A stretch of DNA of 64,000 nucleotides from Berberis thunbergii (taxonomy: Eukaryota > Streptophyta > Magnoliopsida > Ranunculales > Berberidaceae): NCBI GenBank assembly GCA_003290165.1, contig QNQO01005764.1:88991-152990 (forward strand), in the 5' to 3' direction. Below the pieces are notes generated by a model that was not told the DNA's origin, ran no database searches, and saw only the letters and a list, made by a program, of their open reading frames with translations. The position numbers and the translations under genes are program-made. Of the stretch, positions 23,871 through 36,151 are shown piece after piece; the first letter of the stretch is position 1, and each line of letters starts with the position of its first letter.

Positions 23871-24177
23871 ACTAGGTGTTGGGGTGAATCAGAATCCATC
23901 ATCGTCAGCCAACGCTGACTATGCTTGCCTGGCCAAGTACATGCTGCACCAACTGTGGGCGTGCAAGCCTGTGTCTGCGAGCGGAGTGCGTTGTGCGGAT
24001 GAGTTATGAAAAAGTACCTTGGATCATCTGGCAGTATGCAGGTGTGATATGTGTGTCAGGATTGACTAGGGTTTCTTATGCTTGTGTCAGGCACGTGGTA
24101 GAATATTGTTTGAATAATTGGCCGAGCCCATGGACCCATAGAATGAGAGATAGGGTTCTTGTATGCAAGATGCTACT

Positions 24178-24470
24178 TAGGGATGACAACGGGGGGGATT
24201 GGGATAGATTTGAGCAAATCCATCCCCGATCCGTCAGGAATAACAGATCCCTCAATCCGCCTCGCCAATCCGTTTGCAATTTTTATTAAAAACCACAACC
24301 GCCCTGTGCGAATTGGCGGATATCTGCCCCGCCCCACCAATCCGTTTACGGTTATCCATCTAACTCAGAAATTATAACAAAAATTACAAAGATACAAAAA
24401 TTACAAAGAAATTACAGAAATCACAAAGAATCCATACGAAAATTGTAACAAAAATTAACCAAAAAAAAAA
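24178..24470. mobile_element. Truncated hAT-like element fragment
   Basis: It begins TAGGGATGACAACGGGG, matching the terminus of the complete element at 60122-61198, and continues with shared CCATCCCCGATCCGTCAG and CCAATCCG phrases for about 200 bp before becoming AT-rich. The opposite terminus is missing; a deletion probably removed it together with the start of the adjacent gypsy LTR. Confidence 0.75.
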
Positions 24471-24485
24471 TTCGAACTCTGATAG

Positions 24486-24827
24486 ATATGATATTTCCCT
24501 TTTGGAGTGTTGTCCATGCAAGTGAGTTTCCATGCACGACTTAACTCCGGTATTTGTTTCCTAGTCAGAAACAATGTATTGCTAGCCCGTCTTGGATCGA
24601 TCCCCTAGATACTTGTTTGATTAAGCCTTACGGGTTTGGGCTTGACTATGTGACGTGTGGGCTTAGTAGGGCGCTGCAATTTGGTCAAACTTCTAGATTC
24701 TACTAAGGTGGGATTTGTGTTGTATGGGCTTTGCCAGATTGGGTGGGCAATCAGATCTGCTTTGCTCTGCTGACGAGATTATCATGACACTTGTATGGCG
24801 CAGATTAAAGAACGGTTTGGTATATCA
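24486..24827 (-). repeat. Truncated 3' LTR of gypsy element B
   Basis: It aligns with 46665-47008 (TTTTGGAGTGTTGTCCATGC, TTGGGTGGGCAATCAG and ATTATCATGACAC are shared), ending TATATCA. The other half of the LTR is missing. Immediately inside, the minus strand reads CTTGGGGGAGCACCTGA, a polypurine-tract candidate. Confidence 0.85.
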
Positions 24828-25103
24828 TCAGGTGCTCCCCCAAGTTAGTGGGTCATTACGTCATTTCACTAGGAACTATACAATCGTGATGATTGAGTTT
24901 GAAATGTCGTCTCGAGCGGTGCACATCATTAAATGAGTATGTGATTGCTTGAAGGGGGGGGGGGGCAATCCCTGACCCTATATAAGTTGTCGTCTCTACT
25001 GATGAGAGTTTATTTACTTCTGTAATCTTTCTGAAACTCCTTATTGCTTTATTGCTTCTAATTTCACAAGTGCATTCAAAAGTTAAAACTTTCTTTTCTT
25101 TCA

Positions 25104-26935
25104 TGGCGGACAATGTTGAACTTACTTCCGAACATAAGCTGTCCTATGTTTGCCATAATTTTTCCGGGATAAAAAGGTCGGTGAATCCGATTTGGTTAAA
25201 CTCCGGAATGAATATGGGATTCATGTAGACTTGAACTTACCCCTTGGGCACTGAACGAAACCCGCTAACGCTTTTGCAAAGGTTCATCACTTTGCATAAA
25301 GGCATGTTTCAATCCAAGCTTCGCTTCCCAGTTCCGAAAGATATCTGATGTTTCCTAGCGTATCTCCGCATACCTCCAGCTCAGATGGTACCAAACGGGT
25401 TCAAGACTTTGATCGTTTTCATTATCAAGGCGAAGGAAGCTAGACTTCGTCTAACCCCACAGGTGGTCCATATGCTAAGTTCCGCTCGGCTGAATGCTCA
25501 CGAGGACTTTCAGCTGAGAACACTGGCTTGTTTGGATTCACTGTCAGATGACTTCAAGTACTAGAAGAAGTATTGTTTTCTAGCTCTTTCGAACTCTTCG
25601 TACTTTAAGCTAAAAGGGCGTTCGATTGTCTGATACTTTCAATTTGATCGCAGTAAGCATAGTATTCCCTTACCCTTTTGTTGTCCAATCTATGTGGTTA
25701 TTGAATCGTCATTTTATTATTTTTTGCAGGGAGATTTGTGGCTCCAACTCTCACCAATGAAGAGGAGTCGATAAGTAAATCCTTCAATGAGCTTTCTTTT
25801 GTGACCATTGAGGTTATGGCTCCGAGCAATATTGTGCGGAGTGGGTTGTTCGAGTAATTCCATGTAGGTCTTACTTTGTTCAGGGCGTTGCTGAAGAGGC
25901 CAACAACAGTCATTCAAAGAAGAGAAAACTGACAATGCCTATCCCTACGAGGCAATTTGAGTTGGAGGCAGCTTTTCCGCCCATTCGTCGACCCAAGAGG
26001 AAGTGAGCCGGTTGCAAGATCAATTCCTCTTCTGATTCGCTGATTCTGCTGGAGACGGAGGTGGGCATCGTAGAGCCTAGAATTAACTAGTAAGAACGAG
26101 AGATGGTTCTGGGAGAACATGATGTTGTGCTTGAGCTTGCTGCTTCCATTGTCGATCTAGAGGAGGATCGTTTGGAGATGGCGGGCCATGGCGAGGTCGA
26201 AGCTTTACATCTTGCCGGATCCTCGGATATGGATCCTGTCGCCAAATCTATTGATGTTCCCCATTTCATTGAAGCCGCCGCCCCGAGGAGTGAATATTTT
26301 CTCTCCCCTTTCCTCAGATCATGATGTTGGGCATCAGGTTGAGATTCCAGTTAAGAAGGCCTTGGCTGCGGAGTTGGTATTTTTGGAGGGTCCCCTTGAG
26401 ACACTGTCAATGTCTAGGGGTGAGGCGGGCATGTCATTGGATCATGAGCTGCACCCTGACACCCGCGATAGGGTACATGCTTTGGAGAAGACTTTTGTTG
26501 AACTACAAAAGTCATATTCTTACGTGCTCTACAAGATAGATTCCTTAAACATGCAGTTGGAGGAGTCTGGGACTGACTCCTAATCAGTGCGGGCCGCTCG
26601 GGCTAATTTTGAGGCCACGCTGGAAACCTCGAAGGCTGAGCTAAATTTGACCAAGGCTGGCTTGGCGTTCTCTAAAGCAACATCTGGTATGGGAGCAATC
26701 TCATGTGGTCGCGCTTGCAGAGAAACTGAAGAAGGCGGAGAGGAGTCTAGTGGAGTTCGAAGCTTAGGAACAAAACGATATGCAACTTTAAATATTGATG
26801 AGATTGTCCGGGGTAGGCTGGAACTGTTAGGGCTGATTGAAGAAGAAAACCATGACCTTGAGCTTGACTTTGGGTGCTACAAGAAGGTTGTTTATTGGAA
26901 TATAACGAGGAAAAAGCTTCTGATCTAGCACATTC
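25104..26935 (+). pseudogene. Antisense accessory ORF with coiled coil, copy B
   Basis: It is the counterpart of 20182-22290 in element B. The start is ATG at 25104 (MADNVELTSEHKL), about 120 bp after a TATA-like CTATATAAG at 24978. Degenerate blocks correspond to copy A: a leucine-rich central domain around 25290-25480, KKYCFLA near 25570, an intron-like or inserted gap near 25650-25730, and a terminal coiled-coil part including LEKTFVELQKSYSYVLYKID (26480 onward) and ETSKAELNLTKAGLAFSKA. There are many frameshifts and stops. Role unknown. Confidence 0.55.
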
Positions 26936-26939
26936 GCCA

Positions 26940-27227
26940 GGCAAATCGGGACAATCCTCAAATGATGCTGAATTATCCCCTGTAGTCCCTTCTAATATAA
27001 CTAGCTCTTCGGCCTCTGGAACAGATTCTCCCCAACAACTGTAATCCTTAAGATATAACTTAAAGAAAGTTTGTTAAGTGTTATTTCATACTTGTATTTC
27101 TTAGCTTTATTGCCATGTCGTTGTGTCAGTCTCTTAGACGCGTGACTCGCATAGTAGATACTGAAGTCATTGTATTTTAGATTTCTTTAACCATCTAAAT
27201 CTGCTGACTGGCAGACTAGACAGTGGT
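26940..27227. other. Gypsy B sequence between accessory ORF and tandem array
   Basis: This short non-coding segment shows nothing recognisable, apart from a few phrases that anticipate the repeat unit at its right end. Confidence 0.5.
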
Positions 27228-29235
27228 CGGGCTAGAAGCCACTGTCATCAGTCGAAATTGACTAAGCTTTGGTCGGGTTCGACAATTAATGTCTGTGGAA
27301 GGACAGTGATCTCTATTAATCCATCGTCGTCAGGCTCAAAGAGCACTGACTAGACTCTCACTTTCTAATCCATCGTCACCGCGCTTGATGGACTAAGCGT
27401 TAGAACGAACTAGAAGCCATCGTTATCAGTCGAAATTGACTAAGCTTTAGTCGGGTTTAGCGATCACTGTCTGTGGAAGGACAATGATCCCTGGCAAGAC
27501 ATTGTCATCAGGTTCAAAGAGAACTGATTTGACTCCCACTTTCTAACCCATTGTCATCCGTGCTCGACGGACTAGGCGTTGGAGCGGACCAAAAGCCATG
27601 TTCATCAGTCGGAACTGACTAAGCTTTAATCGGGTTCGACGATCTCTGTCTGCGAAAGGACAATGATCCATGACAAGCCATCATCATCAGGCTCGAGGAG
27701 AACTGACAAGACTTCCACTTTTTAACCCATTGTCATTCGCGTTCGATGGACTAGGCGTTAGAGCGTACCAGAAGCCATCGTCATAAGTCAGAATTGATTA
27801 AGCTTTGGTCGAGTTTGGCGATCATTGTCTGCAGTAGGACAATGATCTCTGGCATGTCATTGTCATCTGACTCGAAGTGCACTGAGTAGACTCCCACTTT
27901 ATAATCCATCATCATCCACGCTCGACGGATTAGGCGTTAGACTGGACCAGAAGCCATCGTCATCTGTCGGAGCTGACTAAGCTTTGGTCGGGTTCAACGA
28001 TCACTGTCTGCGGAAAGAAAATGATCCCTGAAAAGCCATCTTCATCTGGCTCAAGGAGCACTAACTAAACATCCACTTTCTAACCCATCATCATCTTCGT
28101 TCGACGGACTAGGCGTTAAAGTCTACCAGAAGCCATCGTCATCAGTTGGAACTGACTAAGTTTTGGTCGAGTTTGGTGATCACTGCCTGCGGAAGGACAA
28201 TGATCCGTGGCAAACCATTGTCATCAGGCTTGAAGAGCACTGAGTAGACTCCCACTTTCTAATTCATCGTCATCAGCGCTCGACGGACTAGGCGTTAGAG
28301 CGGGCCATAAGCCATTGTCACCAGTCGGAACTGACTAAGCATTGGTTGGGTTCGACGATCACTATCTATGGAAGGACAATGATCCCTGGCAAACCATCGT
28401 CATCAGGCTCAAGGAACATTGACTACATTTCCACTTTCTAACCCATCGTCATCCGCGTTTGACGGACTATGCGTTAGAACGAACCAGAAGCCATCGTCAT
28501 CAGTCGAAACTAACTAAGCATTGGTCGAGTTTGGCGATCACTGTCTGCGGAAGGACAATGATCCCTGGCAAGCCATTGTCATCAAGCTCAAGGAGTACTA
28601 AGTAGACTACTACTTTCTAATCCATCGTCATTTGTGTTTGACAGACTAGGCGTTAGAGCGGACCAAATGCCACTGTCATCAGTTAGAATTGACTAAGATT
28701 TGGTCAGTTTCGGTGATTGTTGTCTGCGAAAGAATATTAATCCCTGGCAAGCCATTGTCATCAAGCTTGAGGAACACTAACTAGACTCCCACTTTCTAAC
28801 CCATCGTCCTCCGCGCTCGACGGACTAGAAGCCATCGTCATCAGTGGGAACTAACTAAGCTTTGGTCGGGTTTGGCGATCACTGTCTGTCAAAGGAATAT
28901 GATCATTGGCAAGCCATCATCATCAGGCTTGAAGAGCACTGACTAGATTCCCACTTTCTATCCCATCGTCATCCACGCTCGATGGACTAGGCGTTAGAGT
29001 GGAACAAAAGCCATCGTCATTAGTCAAAACTGACTAAGCTTTGGTCGGTTTGGCGATTACTGTCTGCGGAAAGACAATGATCCCTGACAAGCCTTCGTCA
29101 CGAGGCTCGAGGAGCACTAACTAGACTCCCACTTTCTTACCCATCATCATCCGTGCTTACGGACTAGGCGTTAGAGCGGACCATAAGCCATCATCATCGA
29201 TTGAAATTGACTAAGCTTTGGTCGAGTTTGGTAAG
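27228..29235. repeat. Tandem array of a 179-bp unit, about 11 copies
   Basis: The landmark AGGCGTTAG and its variants occur at 27395, 27574, 27753, 27932, 28111, 28290, 28469 and 28648, exactly 179 bp apart, then at 28989 and 29166 after a unit with a 17-bp deletion. Each unit contains CATCAGTCGGAACTGACTAA, GCTTTGGTCGGGTT, GGACAATGATCCCTGGC and TCCCACTTTCTAACCCATCG. Such satellite-like arrays near the 3' end are typical of Tat-lineage gypsy elements. The array is non-coding. Confidence 0.95.
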
Positions 29236-29398
29236 TTTGACTTAGGTGCCCTGACTTATGCAATTCTCTGAGTGGCTTGACATTGGGACCGGTTTACCGG
29301 ATCTGAGATAGGGATCAGACGGTAATTGATTGGATATCAAGCTAGACTGGATGAACAACAATGGAAGTTTAATAAAAGCAGATACCCTTAGGGGTGGG

Positions 29399-32048
29399 CA
29401 AACGGGTCCAGGAACCGCAGGTTCAAATCGAATTGGACTGTTTTGCTCCAAACGGTCCGGATTTTAAAGTTGTAATTTTAGATACGATCCGGGTCGGTTC
29501 AGATCCGTTATAAAATAGTCCAAACCTGGTTCCTAATATTTAGGGGTGGGCAAACGGGTCGAGGAACCGCGGATCCAAACCGAACCAGACCGTTTTACTC
29601 CAAACGGTTCGGTTTTGATTTTTAAAATTATAAACGATTCGGTTCGGTTCCGGTTCCTAATTTTTTTAAACGGTTGGGTTCCGATCCAATTACATATACA
29701 CCTTACACGTGTCTTAATGGGATTGGCTATAAAAAAATAAGTTTCTAATTCTAACCCTAATTTCCTAATAGGCTAACACTCGAATCGCCCTCTTCTATCA
29801 TTTCTGATTTCTCCACAATCTGAAGCAACGAGCATTCACCCTCACCGCCTCGGTCTCTCTCAATTCTCCACAAGCCTCGCCACCTCGATCTCTTTCATTC
29901 ACCACAATCAGAGAACAACGTCGACGAGTCGGCGATCTCATTCTCGGTCTCTCTCATTCTCATTCTCCACAAGAAGATGCAGAGCCCGACGATATCTGAT
30001 TCTTTCATTCTCCACTAGCAGTGGGCAGACAGAAGCAGAGCACGACGAGTCGACGATGACACTCAAGATCTGGATTTTCTAACACCCCTAGTATGAAGTA
30101 TCAGATATGATTTCTAACACCCCTGCGCCCTGCCCTGGTCTCTCTCACTTTCGTCTCAGGTGTGTCCAGTCAGTTGTATGGCTTTTGAATGCTTTTTGAG
30201 ATCTCAGATCAGATCCCTTTCACCGTTTGAAATTTTTGAATGATTTTTGTTGCCTTGTTGATAATCACATTGATGAAAGAACAGTGCCTCTGGCCCTATC
30301 ATCTTCTCTTTACTTGGTGGATATGTTGGCTTGAACAAATGAGCTTGAGAGTGAAGAGTGCGTACAGGAGTATTCAGAGTGCCATGAATCCTATCCGGCT
30401 TTCAGCATCTTAGTACACAACATATAATTTAGACTCTCCAGTTTTGGGCTTGAATTTGGAAATGAGATAGATTAGCAATAGTTGCAAGTCTAATGAATAT
30501 TAAACATCTTCTTGTTGCATATCTTCAGTTTGCAAGTTTGAGATGTTCAAAATTAATCATAAGCTTTGAGATTAGAATCAAGACTTAAGCCTTAGTTAAC
30601 TCTTGTTTGTTGGAAAATCCAAGTTTAATGAAATGTGAAAGGACTTTTTTGTTCTCTCACAAATTAAACTCTGATTTTGTATGCTGAAGTGAAATCGGAT
30701 TTTGTAGCTTGGAATCTGAAATCCGAATTTTGTATGCTAAAATTGAATTGCTGTTTTTGTATGCTGAATTGCATGATTTTGGATCCATGTATGGCAATAC
30801 ATTGCCCAAGTCCGTGGCAGCGTGGTCTATTAATATTTTTTAAGATATATAATACAGGAGCAGTTTGGAACCGTAGGAACTGAACCATTGTAAATTATTC
30901 GAGTTAGGTTTGGTTCCAATGTTCAAAATAGAGGAACCAATTCGAATTGAAACCGTTAAAATTTTAAACGGTTCGAGTTAGGCTCCTCAAAATTTGGAAC
31001 CGAATCGAACTGCTGTGCCCCTGCGATCGTATCTCCCAAAACCACACCGGCAACTACTCATCATCTCAATTGTTGTAGTCTACACCTCTTTCGCAACCCC
31101 CAAATCAATGGCGAGAGAAGAGTAGCAAAACTAGACAGCAATGGCGGTCGTCTCCACCTCTCTCGCAACCCCCAAATCAAGCCTCTCCATCTTTATCTGG
31201 ATTGTGCTCTTCGTCTAGCTTGAGCTTCGACAAATCTCAATCTTTCTCTAAGTGAGATCGAGATGGAGACGGTGGCGATGATGAGAATCTGAAACCGACA
31301 TACACATACGAAAATGGAAATGGAGGAGCAAAAACATAGCAGCGACGACGGTGGTGGATTTGAGGGATACTGATCGTGGAGGGTTTTGGGTTTTGATGTA
31401 TTGAGTTGGGTTTAGGTGGAATATATGGATGTTAAACTATGCCATTAACACTATAATACGCAGATAAGAAACACTGAAACTGGGGAGCTTCTACAACCTT
31501 GTATTGAAGGTACCAAATTTTCTTTTATTTTTCTTTCTTAAGCCTCGTTACAGTATTACTTGAAAACCCCAATTTGGAATTGTTGTCATTTTGGTAGTTT
31601 ATAATGGGTTTGCATTTGTTAGGTTAATTCAGCATATTTTAGGTTTGATGGGAGACACTATGAGTAATTTAGTGTTGTGTTGTTTTCTCCATACTTTGCT
31701 CAACTGCTCTCATTTTGGGTTGCACTGCAAGAAGAGCTCCAGATTATGTGACCCATGGAGGGTCCTCTCATTTTCAACAAGTTTGTGTATTGAATTTGTG
31801 TAATTTTTGTATCCATATCACTGTTACAGAATACATCACCTGACTGTTATGTTCTGCTTGATCAAAATTTTTGGCATTTCACCATTCACTTAATGGTGTT
31901 AAATAGTGGAACTGTACGAACTGTTTAGTTAGGTTTGGTCCCAATTTTCAAAATAAGGGAATCCAGACCTGATCGAATCTGTTAATTTTAAATGGTTTGA
32001 GTTAGATTATTCCAAATTTGGAATCGATCCGGACCGTGTCCACCCGTA
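29399..32048. mobile_element. hAT-type element, 2650 bp, with 8-bp target duplication
   Basis: It is flanked by an exact duplication GATACCCT (29391-29398 and 32049-32056). The termini are imperfect inverted repeats: TAGGGGTGGGCAAACGG on the left and, reversed, TACGGGTGGACACGG on the right. The body has GGTTCGGTTCC-type subterminal repeats and CTCTCTCATTCTCC-rich leader-like sequence, but no transposase. It lies in the 3' part of gypsy B. A second copy of the terminus at 29541 shows a nested relative. Confidence 0.85.
29541..31022. mobile_element. Nested hAT-like element inside 29399-32048
   Basis: It starts TAGGGGTGGGCAAACGGGTC, nearly repeating the outer terminus, and ends near 31022 with the inverted counterpart of TTGGAACCGAATCGAAC and TGTGCCCCT. 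The immediate flanks do not show a clear 8-bp duplication, so a rearranged or partly duplicated element is possible. The inside has AT-rich sequence and a CT-rich leader-like part (29800-30010) but no coding region that I recognise. Confidence 0.55.
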
Positions 32049-32079
32049 GATACCCTTGATTGATAATATTTTTTAAGGT

Positions 32080-33919
32080 GTTCTACATTCATGACCGCTT
32101 TGGGCTTTCACCGTCCATGTCTTACAACCAATATGTCCTTGGCATGTTGACCGTGGTCACTTTTTAGGGCCCTTCCCAATTCGGGTTCAACTTGCCTGCG
32201 CTTGGTTCTTTAGTAATTTGCTGAGTTTTTCTAACTACCTAGTCTCCCACTTTGAACTCACGTGGCTTGACTTTTTTTGTTGTACTGAACCATTATTTGT
32301 TGGTAGGCGACTATCTTGGAGGAAGCTAGATTTCTCATCTTCTTCGAAGAGGTTTAACCCAACGTGCAAAGCTTCATCGTTGTCTTCTAGCCTGAATTCC
32401 TTTATTCGAAAATTTGGCATTTCTAGCTCCACCGGGGCCATCGCTTCCAACCCATAAGCTAGGAAAAATGTGTCTCCCCAGTTGGGATTATTTTGTTGGT
32501 TCAGTATGCCCAGAGTATTCCTGGTAGGGTGAGACCCACTTTCCCTTGGTCGTGTAAAATTTTCTTTTGATCACTTACAAGACTGTTTTGTTGGTTTCGC
32601 TTGCCGTTGGCTTACAGGTTCCTTGGCGAGGAGAAATGGTGGCTGTTGTCATGATCTTTGCATAGTTTTTCGACCTTTCTATCTTCGAATTGGGTTTCGT
32701 TGTCACTGACTAGAGTCCTTGGAATGTCGAACCTATAGACGATGGAAGACCATATGAATTTCTCAACTTGGTTTTGGTGTATCTTGGACAGGGGCTCGAC
32801 TTCGACCCATTTGGTGAAGTAATCCACAGCTACTAGGAGAAACTTCTTATTGGCTGAGGTCGGGAGTGGTCTTACGATGTCCATCCCCATTGCACGAATG
32901 ACAACGGGCTGATCATCAGAGTCAAGGGCTGAGCAAGCATGTGCGTATACGGCGTAAACCTTTGACATTTGTCGCATTTGTGGGCAGTATCCTTGGCGTC
33001 CCGCTGCATCTTCGCCCAATAGCACCCTAAGGTTAGGGATTAGTAGACCAGAGTTCTTCCACTTGGGTGGTTCCCGCAAATGCCATCATCAATCTCTCTA
33101 AGAACATGACTCGCCTCCGAGGGAGTTAAGCATCTGAGCAGGGGTCCCATGGCTGACCTTCTATATAGCTTGTCGTTTAGGAGAGTGTATCGCACAACTC
33201 TGTTTTTCAACTTTCTGGCCTCTGTCTTTTCAGTTGGGAGGACTCTGTTCTTTATATATTGAATGATGGGATTCATCCAGCTTGTTTATACATCTGTCAC
33301 GCAGACTTCATTGGATTTTTCTTCTTCCAGACTATATTGCTCTTGGAATTCGATGAGCCCATCGGAAATCTCAGCAGTAGATGAGGCCTGTTTGGCCAGT
33401 GTGTCAGCTCTTTCGTTATGGTCTCAGAGACATTGTAGGAGTTTGAACCTTTCGAACTCGCTCATGGTGTTGATCATCTTGGGATCCTTGTTGTTGAACT
33501 CCCCATTGACCTGATTACCAGGCGTGAGTCACTGCACGCGGTTAACTCATCTATCCCGATCCCCTTGGTGAGCTTCATGTTGAATAAGAGAACCTTGTAT
33601 TATGCTTTGTTGTTCGAGGCGAGAAAGCCGAATCTGACATTTTTTCCAGGGCGAAACCATCTGGAGAGCGAAGAGTGATTCCAGCTCCGCTACCTTTTAT
33701 TGTGGATGACCCGTCGCAACGCAGGATCCATCCTTGGTTGGCTGACCTCTGTTCTTTATCGCCAGACTCTTGTTCTCCATCGCCAGTAAATTCGGCGATG
33801 AAGTTCGCCGACGCTTGAGCTTTGATGGTTGTTCTTGGAGCATAGTTGATATCGAATTGCCCTAGTTCCATTGACCATTTGACCATCTTGCCTGACAATT
33901 CTGGCTTGTGCAAGATTGT
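32080..33919 (-). pseudogene. Gypsy B pol, part 2: RNase H, integrase and pol end
   Basis: Reading leftward from 33919: a primer-domain piece (HKPELSGKMVKWSMELGQF, YAPRTTIKAQASANFIAEF); an RNase H-like part (WILRCDGSSTIKGSGAGI); an integrase zinc-binding region (33040-33276, YTLLNDKLYRRS and GICGNHPSGRTL); and an integrase core (32612-33000, ANKKFLLVAVDYFTKWVEVE and PRTLVSDNETQFED). Then a frame break, and a C-terminal part ending in an EHLKKYY-like stretch near 32085. The first two acidic residues of the catalytic D,D,E set are visible as DYFTKW and SDNETQF. Several frame breaks prevent expression. Confidence 0.85.
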
Positions 33920-33944
33920 CACTACACCAAAAATGCCCATTAAC

Positions 33945-34225
33945 AACGGTTTTAAACCGTGGGGGTAACCCATTGTCACGGCTTAGAGCCGTGGGCTGTA
34001 GAGGCATTGCTAAATCCTCAGTAACGGCTAAAAATCATGGCAAAAATATTAGCAACGATTTTATACTCGAGGACGGTTGATGATTTAGCCACAGTTCTAA
34101 ACCATTGCAAAAACGTTAGCCACGGTTTTAAGCCGTAGCCAGTACTAGCCACGGTTATAAGCCGTGGCAAGGTATGGCCACGGTTCTTAGCCGTTGCAAT
34201 AGTAGAAACCGTGGCAATTTTTTTT
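33945..34225. repeat. Left subterminal repeats of CACTA 1
   Basis: About eight to ten degenerate copies of a near-palindrome, GCCACGG then TTTTAAG then CCGTGGC, occur in this region. In CACTA elements such subterminal repeats are transposase binding sites. The matching set on the right lies at 42595-42760. Confidence 0.85.
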
Positions 34226-34893
34226 TTGTTTTTTTTTTGTCATGGTGTTAAGCCAATGCAGTTCTACTGGCATTTTGGCCCACTATAAGCCAATAAAAAA
34301 GTGATCAAAGTCGGGTCACATGGAACAAATATATTGATCCCACTTCATACCATGGGACTAAATATTTTGGTACTTCTGGGTGTGAATAAGAGAAGAGTGA
34401 ATCAATATCAATTTTGACCATCAACTGGAGTAATTTTGATTTTCGATACAGTTTATTGATGACAAACATCATGTACAAATCAGGAAATACAAATTAAACC
34501 ATCCACCTCGGATTTATTACATTGCACAACAATATCATCCTCACTAGCCGTATTATGTACAAACACATTAAAATTAAGTAAAATCAACAGCTTGGTGCAG
34601 CCAAATCATCAGCTTGTTTTCTACAAGAGAAAAAAACAGGAGAAGCTTAGTATTCAGGCTGTCAAATTTGTATCATTCTGTAATGAACTTTAAGTATATG
34701 TAGAGAGAGATTGTGTACCAAAAGGTGCATCTTTAAGATTGCAATGATCTCCTCATGATCTACTCTTGTTTGTGTATATGCCTCGACCTTCTCCATCTCC
34801 TACATGATAGATTCAACAATTGGTAAAATATCGATCTTATAAGTTTATCCCTTAATAGACCTAAAAAAATATGTAAAGGAATTGATGGCGCAC

Positions 34894-35573
34894 CTCAAGC
34901 CATAATGTCAGCTTAGGCCTTCCTATTGTGATGTCATAATTCTTTACATCCAACAATAAGCGAGCGCATCGTTGAAAGAATGGTATGTAGGCAATATCCA
35001 CCTGAAGGTCACATACAAATGTTAACTCAATCATTAGACGCAATAAGGATGAACTGAAAAAGATAAAACAAAAAATATCTAACGCGGAGGAAAAGATATA
35101 TAAGTTACTAGGCTGAACTGGCCAAGGAAGAAAGGCCCGTCATCGAATTTGGTGATAGCAGTTTCCAGGTGATCTAAGGTAGGATATGACGCAGGTAAGT
35201 GATGCAAATCAGTCCTTGATCATGTATATACTTGAAGTTTATTTCAGACTAAATTTATAAAATAAAGTGTTTAGTCTTACTAGCATTTGCATTCTGTTTT
35301 AGTGCAGCCATCACGACGGTAGTGAAGGTGTCTGTGTAGGACAACAACTCTTCTGCAAACTCCCTTTTGATGGGATCCTAAATTGTGCAGAATAAACATG
35401 AACTAGTGAGAATGCAAGGCCTATAGCATGAATTTGCTATTAAGCATAGAAACATAAGTTAGGCATCTTTACCTCAGGGAGAAGGGCAGGTCCTTCAAAG
35501 TGCCTATCGATATACTTCATCAAATCAATACTCTCTCCTCTGATTTCATTATTATGTTCCAATGCAGGTACCT
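34894..35573 (-). pseudogene. Captured glutathione S-transferase lambda (GSTL) fragment
   Basis: Four exons on the minus strand match the order of a plant GSTL. About 35573-35472 has VPALEHNNEIRGES and LMKYIDRHFEGPALLPE (end of the thioredoxin-like domain). About 35380-35280 has DPIKREFAEELLSYTDTF. About 35195-35109 has TLDHLETAITKFDDGPFFLG. 35001-34894 has VDIAYIPFFQRCARLLLDV and YDITIGRPKLTLWLE. Splice borders are kept (for example GTAACT after FSL). The first exon with the active-site Cys and the true C-terminus are absent. GSTLs are glutathione-dependent reductases. Similarity is good, but the fragment cannot make a complete enzyme. Confidence 0.85.
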
Positions 35574-36059
35574 GTAAAAATGGAATTTTTGTATAAGTGG
35601 ACAATCAAATAGATTGAGAATGTGTTTTCAAAGAACACGTTATGGTGTAAGATAAACCAACATGTGACCAACAATTTTCTACACCCTTATCCTTTCCTTT
35701 ACTATTCCCATTCTCTAACAAGTGATAACTATAGGTGACTTTAATAATACTAGCAATGGCACTTTCAACAGAAAATTCAGCACGAGATAACACACTAACA
35801 AGTAACAAATAACCATTGAATGCTAAATATGCAAACCAAGCTCAAGTGCCTTTGTCCACTTACTAACACCAATGCAGCAGCACCATCACTGTTTTATGAA
35901 TGTATGTTTAGTAAACAGGGCAGTCTCATTTACCAAATATACGACAAATGCCTATTTGGCATTTGAAACATAATCCACCAAGGGCAAAATCAATTAACCC
36001 AGTAACACAAACCTTGTGAATCAAGGTACAACGGAATTATCGAGGAAAACGCGAATGAT

Positions 36060-36151
36060 AAAGAGCTTATACTAGATGCATTTCCAGCAGTAACAGAACC
36101 ACCAACTTCTTTGAAACTTGGTCTGAGCTTCCTTAATTTTGCATGATCAAA
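36060..36151 (-). pseudogene. Captured acetoacetyl-CoA thiolase exon
   Basis: After an acceptor CTTCAG the minus strand reads FDHAKLRKLRPSFKEVGG followed by SVTAGNASSIS, a stretch typical of plant cytosolic acetyl-CoA acetyltransferase (normally followed by DGAAALVL). Here the similarity stops after the Ser-rich turn and the reading runs into unrelated sequence. The enzyme condenses two acetyl-CoA at the start of the mevalonate pathway. Only this single internal exon is present, with neither catalytic Cys segment. Confidence 0.75.

Larger units (their letters stand above)
19274..24177 (-). mobile_element. Tat-like Ty3/gypsy retrotransposon A, 3' portion only
   Basis: The block contains one LTR (19274-19957), a polypurine-tract candidate just inside it, an accessory ORF on the opposite strand (20182-22290) and a 128-bp tandem array (23260-23870). 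This is the 3' end arrangement of Tat-lineage gypsy elements. Gag and pol of this copy are absent; it stops where a hAT-like fragment begins at 24178. The left flank is SCPL pseudogene 2. Confidence 0.75.

Noticed and set aside
27228..29235. Regularly spaced repeats, considered as CRISPR
   Set aside because: The units are contiguous 179-bp tandem monomers without unique spacers, in a plant retrotransposon.
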